Positions 52,593 to 58,439 of a stretch of 64,000 bases of DNA are shown piece after piece. This stretch comes from a virus: positions 124,001 to 188,000 of the IMG/VR virus record IMGVR_UViG_3300031552_000001; one strand, written 5' to 3'. A model generated the notes under the pieces. The model ran no database searches and had not been told where the DNA came from. It saw nothing but the letters and a program-made list of their open reading frames with translations. How positions within the stretch are numbered: the first letter of the stretch is position 1; every line of letters starts with the position of its first letter. A program made the position numbers and the translations under genes.

Positions 52593-52628
52593 GGGGTGAG
52601 CTGTCTCCAGGCGGCTCACCCCTATTTT
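52593..52628 (+). terminator. Strong convergent terminator
   Basis: GGGGTGAGC, 12-base loop, GCTCACCCC then TATTTTCTTTT. It lies between the plus-strand histone-fold gene and the end of the minus-strand pseudo-metalloprotease and may serve the plus strand. Confidence 0.85.
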
Positions 52629-53200
52629 CTTTTAACCAGTCCATATACACTTCTGAGAAAAATCACGTCTCTGTCCGTGACTGTATACACCCCGTTAAGC
52701 TCCCCGCCATACATGGCGCTTCCATGAATCTTATCATGAGTTAATCCAAGGCAATGACCTAACGCGTGGACAAAATCTCGCTCTAATTCTCCGACAGTTT
52801 TATGTTTCCATATAGGCTTTACAAATATAGTAGCTTTGGACAAAGTGCCTCGTTCATCTACCCAATATCTAGTGTACATGGTAGAAAAACTTTTGTCTTC
52901 TTTCCTAGATGCCGCCACTACAGAAATTACGTTCGAGCTTACTCCAACCTCGCCAGGGGTAATAAACAGGGGCAGCCCTACCTTCTTGTTCCAATATGCG
53001 GATGCGGAAATCAGGGCCTTTAGCAATTTTCCGTCATTTCTCTTGAGTTCTGTACTCACCGCTAAAAGAAGTGGCGGCCACTTTCGATCAAACGACTTTA
53101 TATCTGGGGGCAGGTACGATAGTTTTCGTCTATAGGGCCACACCAGCAGTGCCACCATCCCCAGAAGGGTAAGGACCCCTATCGTTCCTAGAAAAAGCAT
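52622..53200 (-). CDS. Membrane-anchored matrixin-like protein with altered catalytic site
   Basis: 192 residues. Residues 3-22 (FLGTIGVLTLLGMVALLVW) form a signal anchor. The C-terminal half reads D-F-V-H145-A-L-G-H149-C-L-G-L-T-H155 and S-A-M163-Y-G-G: the three zinc histidines and Met-turn of matrix metalloproteases are kept. The catalytic Glu of H-E-x-x-H is Ala (codon GCG on the minus strand). Therefore probably a non-catalytic zinc protein or decoy. A cell-envelope location is inferred from the anchor. Confidence 0.75.
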   Translation of the reverse strand: MLFLGTIGVLTLLGMVALLVWPYRRKLSYLPPDIKSFDRKWPPLLLAVSTELKRNDGKLLKALISASAYWNKKVGLPLFITPGEVGVSSNVISVVAASRKEDKSFSTMYTRYWVDERGTLSKATIFVKPIWKHKTVGELERDFVHALGHCLGLTHDKIHGSAMYGGELNGVYTVTDRDVIFLRSVYGLVKRK

Positions 53201-53274
53201 TTTCGAATCTCTCCGTGTTCAGTAAGACACTGCCCCGGAGCGTATCATTACAATGAGAAAGGGCCAATATTTCT

Positions 53275-53388
53275 ATGAAAAGAGAACTCATTTCTAATAA
53301 GGGAGACACTAAGGCGCCTCCTTTAAAGTCCGCAGTCGCTATTGGAGTTGTCTCTTTCCTGGCGGCTTTTCTCTTAATGACGTGTTGA
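53275..53388 (+). CDS. Small single-pass membrane peptide (37 aa)
   Basis: ATG 53275, AAAGGG about nine bases upstream. The charged start MKRELISNKGDTKAPP is followed by a hydrophobic segment (SAVAIGVVSFLAAFLLMTC) to the end. Too short for most annotation limits. It could be a holin-like, anti-holin or lipoprotein-like peptide. Lies between divergent genes. Confidence 0.5.
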   Translation: MKRELISNKGDTKAPPLKSAVAIGVVSFLAAFLLMTC

Positions 53389-53428
53389 GTGTGCAATAAA
53401 GTACACGAAATTTTTGAGGATAGGTGAG

Positions 53429-53647
53429 ATGAAGCACAAACTTGGAGCCACTGGGGATTTTCCTGAAGGAAAGCTAAACGAGCAAGATAAAGGAGGCCTT
53501 AAGCTTGCAGTAGGCGTCAAAAATGGCAAAGTGATAGTACACTTCGGTAACGAGCCCGTCCTTTGGATAGGCATGAATCCAGAAGACGCTAGGCAACTAG
53601 CTGCATTCTTAATATATAAAGCTAACCTCGCCGACCCACAATCGTGA
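53429..53647 (+). CDS. Small conserved phage protein (KLGATGDFPEGKL family)
   Basis: 72 residues from ATG 53429 (AGGTGAG directly upstream). MKHKLGATGDFPEGKLNEQD followed by GKVIVHFGNEPVLWIGMNPEDARQLAAFL matches a small family I know from phages and bacteria; function unknown. A perfect terminator follows. Confidence 0.8.
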   Translation: MKHKLGATGDFPEGKLNEQDKGGLKLAVGVKNGKVIVHFGNEPVLWIGMNPEDARQLAAFLIYKANLADPQS

Positions 53648-53668
53648 AGAGACTGCTTTTCTATTCCC

Positions 53669-54007
53669 TTAATATCTTACAAGGCGCCGAACCCGTAAGG
53701 CGGGGCGCCTCCAGTTTTTGCTCCCAGTTGCAGTTCTTCTCTTAGTGGGAAATTGTCTAGTCATGTACAAGGCCGGCTTACGCGCTTTCGCGGGCTTAGC
53801 AACTCGGACTACATTCACTATCGGGTACTTAACCTTCTCAACGATCGTGGGAGGACCAGGCTGTACGTACTCTGCGGTAGAATCACTCCAGTGCGTGATG
53901 GTCGTTACAGTTACGGAACCGAAACTCGCAGCGGTAGAATCACTCCAGTATGTGCTGGTCGTTCTTGTATAACAACACGGTTCTGTATAACTATACAAAG
54001 AGGCCAT
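53669..54007 (-). CDS. Uncertain ORF with internal 19-residue repeat
   Basis: About 112 residues from ATG 54007, with no clear ribosome-binding site. It has two copies of a repeat: T-T-S-T-Y-W-S-D-S-T-A and T-T-I-T-H-W-S-D-S-T-A, encoded by DNA repeats at 53931-53963 and 53874-53906 (30 of 33 bases equal, period 57 = 19 codons). The C-terminal part is encoded by the terminator and is basic. The repeat in codon register argues for coding; everything else is weak. Confidence 0.35.
   Translation of the reverse strand: MASLYSYTEPCCYTRTTSTYWSDSTAASFGSVTVTTITHWSDSTAEYVQPGPPTIVEKVKYPIVNVVRVAKPAKARKPALYMTRQFPTKRRTATGSKNWRRPALRVRRLVRY
53682..53719 (+). terminator. Rho-independent terminator
   Basis: AGGCGCC / GGCGCCT stem with an inner CCG/CGG pair and a TTTTT run after; 35 bases after the small conserved gene. 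The G+C-rich stem may act in both directions. Confidence 0.85.
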
Positions 54008-54051
54008 TGGGCCAAATACCCGTTTCTGCAAAGAAAACGCAACAACATAGT

Positions 54052-54110
54052 GATGTAGTCAAATGTAGTCAAACTTCACTGAGTGAGGAATGACTACATT
54101 TGACTACATC
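54052..54110. repeat. 20-bp perfect inverted repeat of tandem TGTAGTCAAA units at a start codon
   Basis: Left arm 54052-54071 and right arm 54091-54110 are perfectly complementary. The left arm contains two tandem copies of TGTAGTCAAA. The 19-base loop holds GAGGA and the ATG (54090) of the following gene sits at the arm boundary; the loop itself is nearly palindromic (TTCACTGAGTGAG). It could be an operator, an iteron-like site or an mRNA hairpin controlling translation. Confidence 0.75.
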
Positions 54111-54407
54111 CCACAGCAAGCAGGAGTAGGAGTGTCAATCTCATACGGAGTGCCCGTTTATACTTATTGTATTAGAGGTCTTCCAGGGTGTAACTGTGGG
54201 CTCAATAAGCATCGAGGCTCAGGATGCCCAGGAGCTCCTGTTTCCAATCGTGAATATCCCACACCAAAAGTAAACACAGACAAAGGAGACGCGGATGAAA
54301 GACCCGTTAAATACTATGAGGAAATTGATCGAAGAGGGGTTAATAAAAGAGACCTTCGTACATCACAAAATCATAGAAGACTACGGGGTACCTGCGCGTC
54401 TTCTTGA
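54090..54407 (+). CDS. Hypothetical cysteine-containing protein
   Basis: 105 residues starting within the inverted repeat (GAGGA directly before ATG). Residues 5-52 (DYIPQQAGVGVSISYGVPVYTYCIRGLPGCNC..HRGSGCPGAP) have a C-x-C/C pattern. The last third lies in another frame over the next gene's start and is basic, so the natural protein could be shorter. Unknown function. Confidence 0.6.
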   Translation: MTTFDYIPQQAGVGVSISYGVPVYTYCIRGLPGCNCGLNKHRGSGCPGAPVSNREYPTPKVNTDKGDADERPVKYYEEIDRRGVNKRDLRTSQNHRRLRGTCASS

Positions 54408-55149
54408 GCCAGCTCGTGAAGCTGCCTTCTCATTGTTACGCACTATGAACGCTACTTGGCGCGCCCCATGCCCTTATTGTGGTAAGGAAATTTTTATAGG
54501 GGACGGTATCTCTGGGAATTACGGAGTTAAATGGGGTCACCCAAAATGTGTTACTGCCTCGTTCGAAACCGGCACCTTACTAGCGTCTAAAGCCAACGCC
54601 GACAGAAGGCCGAAAGCTCTTACGAAAAGACTTAGAAAGTCTAAACAGCCAGAGCGCACGCAGTCTCTTTTGGTAGCTAAAGAAAGAGATCATTTGGCAG
54701 AGATTCCCGATTACGGAGATAAGACAAAAGAAATGGATATAAACACCTGTAAGTTTCCAAAAGAAACGGTTAAGATTCTAGTAGAAGTCTGCCGAGCATG
54801 GCCGAGCCAGCTAGTCGACCCATGCCCATACTTTGCGCCTATTCACATAACAACTTTACACCTACCGAGAGATCTTCGCTTAAATATTAAGATGCTTCTT
54901 ATGGATATGAAAAACGAATCCCTAAAATCTAAGACAGAAAAAATACAAAGAATGTGGGACGTGACGTGGGAAAAATATATTAAACAGTGGTTCGAGCGCT
55001 ACAAACGGACAATGGTACAAGCTCCCTTCTGTCCGATACACCAACTATCCCATGACCCAAAAGATCATGTTCAATTACACGTACAGACTCTCGACGGCAT
55101 CGTGCACCGTAAAGAACTATTGTGGTACTGCCCTGTCAGCGAAAAATAA
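54295..55149 (+). CDS. Hypothetical protein with zinc ribbon
   Basis: 284 residues; AAAGGAG six bases upstream. Helical N-terminus (RKLIEEGLIKETFVHHKIIEDYG), then CPYCGKEIFIGDGISGNYGVKWGHPKC (C-x-x-C...H-x-x-C). The remainder is helical and positively charged (KTEKIQRMWDVTWEKYIKQWFERYKRTM), with C/H pairs near the end (FCPIHQLSHDP; WYCPVSEK). A nucleic-acid-binding role is possible. Overlaps the previous gene by 113 bases. Confidence 0.75.
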   Translation: MKDPLNTMRKLIEEGLIKETFVHHKIIEDYGVPARLLEPAREAAFSLLRTMNATWRAPCPYCGKEIFIGDGISGNYGVKWGHPKCVTASFETGTLLASKANADRRPKALTKRLRKSKQPERTQSLLVAKERDHLAEIPDYGDKTKEMDINTCKFPKETVKILVEVCRAWPSQLVDPCPYFAPIHITTLHLPRDLRLNIKMLLMDMKNESLKSKTEKIQRMWDVTWEKYIKQWFERYKRTMVQAPFCPIHQLSHDPKDHVQLHVQTLDGIVHRKELLWYCPVSEK

Positions 55150-55160
55150 AATAAGGTAGC

Positions 55161-55169
55161 GGTATAAGA
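55161..55169 (+). promoter_or_regulatory. GGTATAAGA promoter-like motif
   Basis: Exact GGTATAAGA with an A-rich stretch about 20 bases upstream. A leader of about 110 bases follows, closed by GATAGA/TCTATC with small inner hairpins, then GAAGA/TCTTC and AAAGGA before the ATG at 55283. Confidence 0.55.
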
Positions 55170-55282
55170 GTAAAGAACAGGATAGAGACCTTCGCAAAAG
55201 GCCTCGCAGCCAAAGGCGGACGTTTATCTATCTAACGGAAGAAACAATCTTCTTGCCTCTTACTCTAACCAAAGGAAAAGAC

Positions 55283-55618
55283 ATGAATACCGATAACCTT
55301 GATGTGGTTGTGTGGAACACTGTCACGAATGAATTCACAACAGAGGTCTACGAGGTCAACGAGGATAGGGTGCCTCTACAGGGGGCCCAGCCGATGAGTC
55401 GTGCAGAGGGCGCCTCATCACTTCTTGAATACAAAGACCTGGAGTGGTTCGTGTCTTCACGGCAGCACGTCTACATCGGCATCCCAAAATTGTTGACCGG
55501 CGCGATATCCACTTTTGATTTGGCTTGTGCGGCTGTTGACGCCATGTTTGGCAGCCCGGAGTCGTTGGAGAAAATCAAAGCGGAACTAGGTCAAGTTTCC
55601 GCATTGACCTTTCACTGA
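55283..55618 (+). CDS. Small hypothetical protein
   Basis: 111 residues from ATG 55283 with AAAGGA upstream. VVVWNTVTNEFTTEVYEVN is a beta hairpin; LEYKDLEWFVSSRQHVYIGIPKLLTGAISTFDLACAAVDAMFG is alpha/beta with a hydrophobic core. GTG/GGC-rich codon use resembles the response-regulator gene after it. No family recognised. Confidence 0.7.
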   Translation: MNTDNLDVVVWNTVTNEFTTEVYEVNEDRVPLQGAQPMSRAEGASSLLEYKDLEWFVSSRQHVYIGIPKLLTGAISTFDLACAAVDAMFGSPESLEKIKAELGQVSALTFH

Positions 55619-55631
55619 GCCGGAGGAAATC

Positions 55632-55985
55632 ATGGATCAAGTCAAGAAGACTGTACTGATCGTGGACGACGAGCAAAACATCGCAAAGTCGATCTACAGG
55701 ATGTTCAAAGGGGCGAAGTGGAATCCTCTCATAGCGTCTTCTGTGTTTGAGGCTCTTCCACTAATCCCCAAGGCTGACGTTATCCTCTCGGATTACGACC
55801 TTGGTCCTGGAGGTTGCGGAAAAGACATCATCAAAGCCGCGGGAAAAATCCCCGTAGTGTTATTCACAGCAACAACAAAAGAAATTGACCATCCTTTCGT
55901 AGTGAAAAAACCCTCACCGTTTGAAGACATCTTGGAGGCAGTATCCAACACCCTTCGTCCGTCTTCCGACATCTTTGAAAAGTAA
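55632..55985 (+). CDS. Stand-alone response-regulator receiver (REC) domain
   Basis: 117 residues; CCGGAGGA precedes ATG. TVLIVDDEQNIAKSIYRMF has the acidic pair D12-D13; VILSDYDLGPGG carries the phosphoacceptor D54; VVLFTATTK gives the Thr; VVKKPSPFED gives the Lys-Pro. All conserved REC positions are present, and no output domain follows. A phage-encoded receiver could intercept host two-component signalling or work with a partner. GC-rich codon use suggests recent acquisition. Confidence 0.85.
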   Translation: MDQVKKTVLIVDDEQNIAKSIYRMFKGAKWNPLIASSVFEALPLIPKADVILSDYDLGPGGCGKDIIKAAGKIPVVLFTATTKEIDHPFVVKKPSPFEDILEAVSNTLRPSSDIFEK

Positions 55986-55996
55986 ACGCCTTCTCC

Positions 55997-56005
55997 GGTA
56001 TAAGA
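55997..56005 (+). promoter_or_regulatory. GGTATAAGA promoter-like motif
   Basis: Exact GGTATAAGA with TGAAAA about 21 bases upstream. A hairpin (CAGG/CCTG) and CCGGAGGA follow before ATG 56053. Confidence 0.55.
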
Positions 56006-56052
56006 CAGGTGATAGGCCAGGTATTTCTGCCTGCCGACAACCGGAGGAACTC

Positions 56053-56217
56053 ATGGCGAATTTCGTAGTAGTGAAATTGAAATGTCGAAAATGCGGCCGC
56101 ACGGTTAATCGCGCAAAGAACTCATGCGCATGTGATAAGCCCGATGTGGAGAAGGTAGAGATACCTGTCTTTACCAAACCAGGTAAGCGGGGTGCTAGAG
56201 CGTCGTCCTCTCCATAG
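56053..56217 (+). CDS. Small zinc-ribbon protein
   Basis: 54 residues from ATG 56053 (CCGGAGGA upstream). MANFVVVKLKCRKCGRTVNRAKNSCACDKPD has a CxxC and a CxC, typical of a very small zinc ribbon; the tail is basic. It ends just before a perfect hairpin terminator. Confidence 0.75.
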   Translation: MANFVVVKLKCRKCGRTVNRAKNSCACDKPDVEKVEIPVFTKPGKRGARASSSP

Positions 56218-56225
56218 CGCCCCGT

Positions 56226-56260
56226 GGGGATTCAGGTTTAATCGCCTGAATCCCCTATTA
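56226..56260 (+). terminator. Perfect 11-bp hairpin (terminator-like)
   Basis: GGGGATTCAGG, eight-base loop, CCTGAATCCCC, then TATTA. Nine bases after the zinc-ribbon stop; the T-tract is short. Confidence 0.65.
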
Positions 56261-56302
56261 CTTAGCTATGAGAAGCGGGTTCAAATCCCGCTCCCTGTAC
56301 CA
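56261..56302 (+). other. tRNA 3'-half remnant
   Basis: GCGGG-TTCAAAT-CCCGC is a perfect T-arm, followed by CTCCCTGT-A-CCA, the 3' acceptor strand plus CCA. No matching D-arm, anticodon arm or acceptor 5' strand (ACAGGGA expected) is found upstream; the preceding bases form the terminator-like hairpin. Either a decayed tRNA gene or a captured tRNA 3' end such as an attachment-site copy. Confidence 0.65.
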
Positions 56303-56320
56303 AATTTAGCATACCATTTT

Positions 56321-56397
56321 GTCCCCGTAGCTCAGATGGATAGAGTTCCTGCCCTCTAAGCAGAGAGTCGAAGGTTCGAGTCCTTCCGGGGACGCCA
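56321..56397 (+). tRNA. tRNA-Arg (TCT) with unusual anticodon loop
   Basis: 77 bases: acceptor GTCCCCG/CGGGGAC, G-CCA end, D-arm GCTC/GAGT, T-arm GAAGG/CCTTC. Anticodon loop CCTCTAA gives anticodon TCT, but position 33 is C instead of the near-universal U, and the first anticodon-stem pair is C-A. Encoded CCA. Probably decodes AGA. Confidence 0.85.
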
Positions 56398-56432
56398 AAA
56401 TGGAGCAGCTTTCGAACGATAAGACTTTACAC

Positions 56433-56509
56433 GGACCTGTAGCTCAGACGGTTAGAGCAAGCGGCTCATAACCGCACGGTCGGGGGTTCGACTCCCTCCG
56501 GGTCCACCA
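56433..56509 (+). tRNA. tRNA with CAT anticodon (Met-type; Ile2 possible)
   Basis: 77 bases: GGACCTG/CGGGTCC, D-arm GCTC/GAGC, anticodon stem AGCGG/CCGCA with loop CTCATAA, T-arm GGGGG/CTCCC-like, encoded ACCA. CAT serves Met unless C34 is converted to lysidine for Ile; the sequence cannot decide. Confidence 0.85.
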
Positions 56510-56516
56510 AAACGCG

Positions 56517-56593
56517 GGTTGTGTAGCTCAGTAGGTCAGAGCGCCGGTCTCCAAAACCGGAGGTCGTGGGTTCGACTCCCGCCCTTCCCGCCA
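56517..56593 (+). tRNA. tRNA-Trp (CCA) with poorly paired acceptor stem
   Basis: D-arm GCTC/GAGC, anticodon stem CCGGT/ACCGG with loop CTCCAAA (anticodon CCA), T-arm GTGGG/CCCGC, and G-CCA end. The acceptor 5' strand GGTTGTG pairs badly with CCTTCCC (about three mismatches), though the arms are otherwise perfect. May be decaying or need editing. Confidence 0.75.
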
Positions 56594-56616
56594 CTTCTAC
56601 AAATTGGGGGCTAAAC

Positions 56617-56756
56617 GGATAGGCCCTTTCTTGGCCAACTATTTGTCGAATAAAGTCGGACTTGTCCGAGCTTACCGCATACGCCCTCGGCTTCATGTCA
56701 CCGAAAGAAACGGTGCGTAAGTACATAATAGTTGGCCAAGAAAAGGTCTCATATCC
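56617..56756 (+). ncRNA. Candidate multi-branched RNA after tRNA cluster
   Basis: Closing stem: CTTGGCCAACTATT 56630-56643 pairs AATAGTTGGCCAAG 56727-56740, extended by CC-TTT/AAAA-GG and GGATA 56617-56621 / TATCC 56752-56756. Inside are TCGGAC-TT-GTCCGA, and CTTAC-C-GCA / TGCGTAAG enclosing CACCG-AAAGAAA-CGGTG. The element lies directly after tRNA-Trp with no gene inside, so it may be processed from the tRNA transcript. No family recognised. Confidence 0.55.
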
Positions 56757-56808
56757 TATTTTCTAGAAATGGGGGGCCGGCAACAAACAACACAGAAAGG
56801 TATTTGTT

Positions 56809-57045
56809 ATGATTGTTGAAGTGAAGTCACAAGAAGTGGATTACCAAAGAGCCGAGGAACTGCACATCGACGGCGAGCGTCGTTTAAGCGCACGCGATTT
56901 AGCCGAAGACGCCCCCGAAGACGCTACACTTTCGCGAAGTATGATCAGCTGTACAGAGGTGGCAGAATACATAAAGCTCGGTTTTGATGCTGCAAAGCGC
57001 GGAGAGACGTTAGAGATAAGGTACTCAAAGGTTGACGACCTGTAA
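56809..57045 (+). CDS. Small hypothetical protein
   Basis: 78 residues; AGAAAGG before ATG. EVDYQRAEELHIDGERRLSARDLAEDAPEDATL is helical, followed by TEVAEYIKLGFDAAKRGETLEIRYSK. Mixed charge. Function unknown; first gene after the tRNA region. Confidence 0.7.
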   Translation: MIVEVKSQEVDYQRAEELHIDGERRLSARDLAEDAPEDATLSRSMISCTEVAEYIKLGFDAAKRGETLEIRYSKVDDL

Positions 57046-57078
57046 GCCCGCCAAGAGCTTTTACTTCTATCAAATCAA

Positions 57079-57522
57079 ATGCAAACATTTCTCCCATACG
57101 CAAACTTTGAAGCTTCTGCCTCCGTACTAGATTATCGAAGGCTCGGAAAGCAAAGAGTAGAAGCCTTTCAGATACTGCAAACACTACAAGGCCGACCTAG
57201 TAGATGGGCTAACCACCCTGCTGTAATACAATGGAAGGGTTATGAGGACTCCCTCTCCTATTACGGAAGGGTAGTATGCCTTGAGTGGAGGGCTCGAGGA
57301 TACAAAGACAGCATGCTAGAAAAGTTCAAGGTAGCTTGTGTGCACACAAAGCCTCCATGGCTCGGCTTTGAGCCTTTTCACTCCTCACATCGATCAAACT
57401 TGCTGCGAAAGGACAAAGACTATTACTCTCAATTCGGCTGGAAAGAACCGGTGGACCTTCCATACGTGTGGCCGTCTAAGTTAAAAGCTGTACAGCAACT
57501 CGAGAGGCTGAAATGGCTCTAA
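57079..57522 (+). CDS. Pyrimidine-dimer DNA glycosylase-like protein (Pyr_excise/MSMEG_6728 type)
   Basis: 147 residues. MQTFLPYANFEASASVLDYRRLGKQRVEAFQILQTL and RWANHPAVIQWKGYEDSLSYYGRVVCLEWRARGY match the small family related to T4 endonuclease V, which excises UV-induced pyrimidine dimers. Length is right for the family. It would protect phage DNA. Overlaps the next gene by ten bases. Confidence 0.8.
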   Translation: MQTFLPYANFEASASVLDYRRLGKQRVEAFQILQTLQGRPSRWANHPAVIQWKGYEDSLSYYGRVVCLEWRARGYKDSMLEKFKVACVHTKPPWLGFEPFHSSHRSNLLRKDKDYYSQFGWKEPVDLPYVWPSKLKAVQQLERLKWL

Positions 57523-57968
57523 GACTGCATCAAGAAAAAGGCGTGAACCCAAGAATAACGGTCTGTAAGCAGTGCGGCAAAGATGTTGGCGTAGCGCTTC
57601 TTGGGTCTAACGAGTCCGTTTACGAATGTAACAATTGTGGTGTAAACCACATAGGAGGAAGACCAAAAGAATGCCCCTGCGGGGAGCGGTACCAATTTAC
57701 TAAAAAAAGAAACATAGGTGATACAGAGAAGCTGCCAGTAGAGTTATGCGACTCCTGTAAAGAGGAAGCAGAACTACACAATAAACTGGTCGAGGAGGGC
57801 GGAATCTATTGGAGATGCGCCAAGTGCCGCAGTCATGGCGTTGTTAAAAAAGAGTCTGAACTATCAAAGAAAGTCAGAGCCGAATTGACGTGCGAGCCTC
57901 CAGCCCTTTGTGAAGTAGAATTCGACGGCGACTGCCCTGCCTGTCAAAATAAGGAACACGATAAATAA
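57513..57968 (+). CDS. Multi-zinc-finger protein
   Basis: 151 residues; ATG lies in the preceding gene's end. CKQCGKDVG, YECNNCGVNH, ECPCGERYQF, LCDSCKEE, RCAKCRSHG and DCPACQNK give six Cys pairs, likely three zinc sites. The phrase IYWRCAKCRSHGVVKKES is known from small phage proteins. Function unknown. Confidence 0.78.
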   Translation: MALRLHQEKGVNPRITVCKQCGKDVGVALLGSNESVYECNNCGVNHIGGRPKECPCGERYQFTKKRNIGDTEKLPVELCDSCKEEAELHNKLVEEGGIYWRCAKCRSHGVVKKESELSKKVRAELTCEPPALCEVEFDGDCPACQNKEHDK

Positions 57969-58029
57969 CCTCCGTGACTGTACTCGGCTTTTTAAACACC
58001 GTGTCTATCTTCCATATTAGCGAGTCATA

Positions 58030-58147
58030 TGCTCTTTATTTAGAGCTGCATAGTGCAGCCTAGCTAAAGGCCGGTCAGGTTGTGATTGAGAGGGTTAAAC
58101 GTGCTATCTTTTCTCATTCATAGGCCGGCCTTTAGCTACGTTTAATC
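58030..58147 (+). ncRNA. Candidate pseudoknotted RNA in intergenic region
   Basis: Stem 1: TAGCTAAAGGCCGG 58061-58074 / CCGGCCTTTAGCTA 58125-58138, 14 bp. Stem 2: GGTTAAACG 58093-58101 in the loop pairs CGTTTAATC 58139-58147 (one G-U), starting at the very next base after stem 1, an H-type pseudoknot. Upstream, GCTGCA-TAG-TGCAGC and the alternative GCTCT/AGAGC hairpins sit at 58031-58059. The region (57969-58176) has no credible gene; the next gene starts 30 bases later, so it may be a control leader. Confidence 0.5.
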
Positions 58148-58176
58148 AACCCACAATCCTAAACAGGTACTGCAAT

Positions 58177-58425
58177 TTGATCCCCCAGCATACTTGCGTT
58201 TGCGGACTAAAATACAAAGACTTCCGAACGGGGTATACATACGAAACCGTTTACGAAATGCTGTGGTCGAGTAACGACGACCCTAGCACCTGGAAATACA
58301 AAAGACGACACACTGTTTTAGGCTTATGGCGCATGCTAAAGCAGCAGATGTGGGAACATCATTTGGAGTGTTGCGTAGCCGCGCGCGAATACGAAAAGTC
58401 TCTACGCGATAAAGTTCCTTTTTGA
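58177..58425 (+). CDS. Small conserved phage protein (C-x-C-G-x-x-Y-K family)
   Basis: 82 residues; the start appears to be TTG at 58177 with a weak upstream signal. HTCVCGLKYKDFRTGYTYETVYEMLWSSNDD and RRHTVLGLWRMLKQQMWEHHLECC match a family I know from phages; Cys and His pairs may bind zinc. Function unknown. Confidence 0.7.
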   Translation: MIPQHTCVCGLKYKDFRTGYTYETVYEMLWSSNDDPSTWKYKRRHTVLGLWRMLKQQMWEHHLECCVAAREYEKSLRDKVPF

Positions 58426-58439
58426 TTTGGAGTCTATAG

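Noticed and set aside
53130-53396. Minus-strand ORF over the small membrane peptide
   Set aside because: No motif and no ribosome-binding site; it overlaps the pseudo-metalloprotease start.
53718-53972. Plus-strand hydrophobic ORF MLPVAVLLLVGNCLV
   Set aside because: Begins at the T-run of a strong terminator, has a TTG start without a signal, and overlaps the repeat-bearing minus frame.
56224-56302. Full tRNA reading using GTGGGGA as acceptor 5' strand
   Set aside because: All seven pairs need three G-U wobbles, and no anticodon arm can be formed; the perfect hairpin 56226-56255 competes.
56466-56726. Minus-strand ORF with VEPTTSGFGDRRSDLLSYTT
   Set aside because: This is the well-known antisense translation of tRNA genes (T-arm and D-arm) and not a protein gene.
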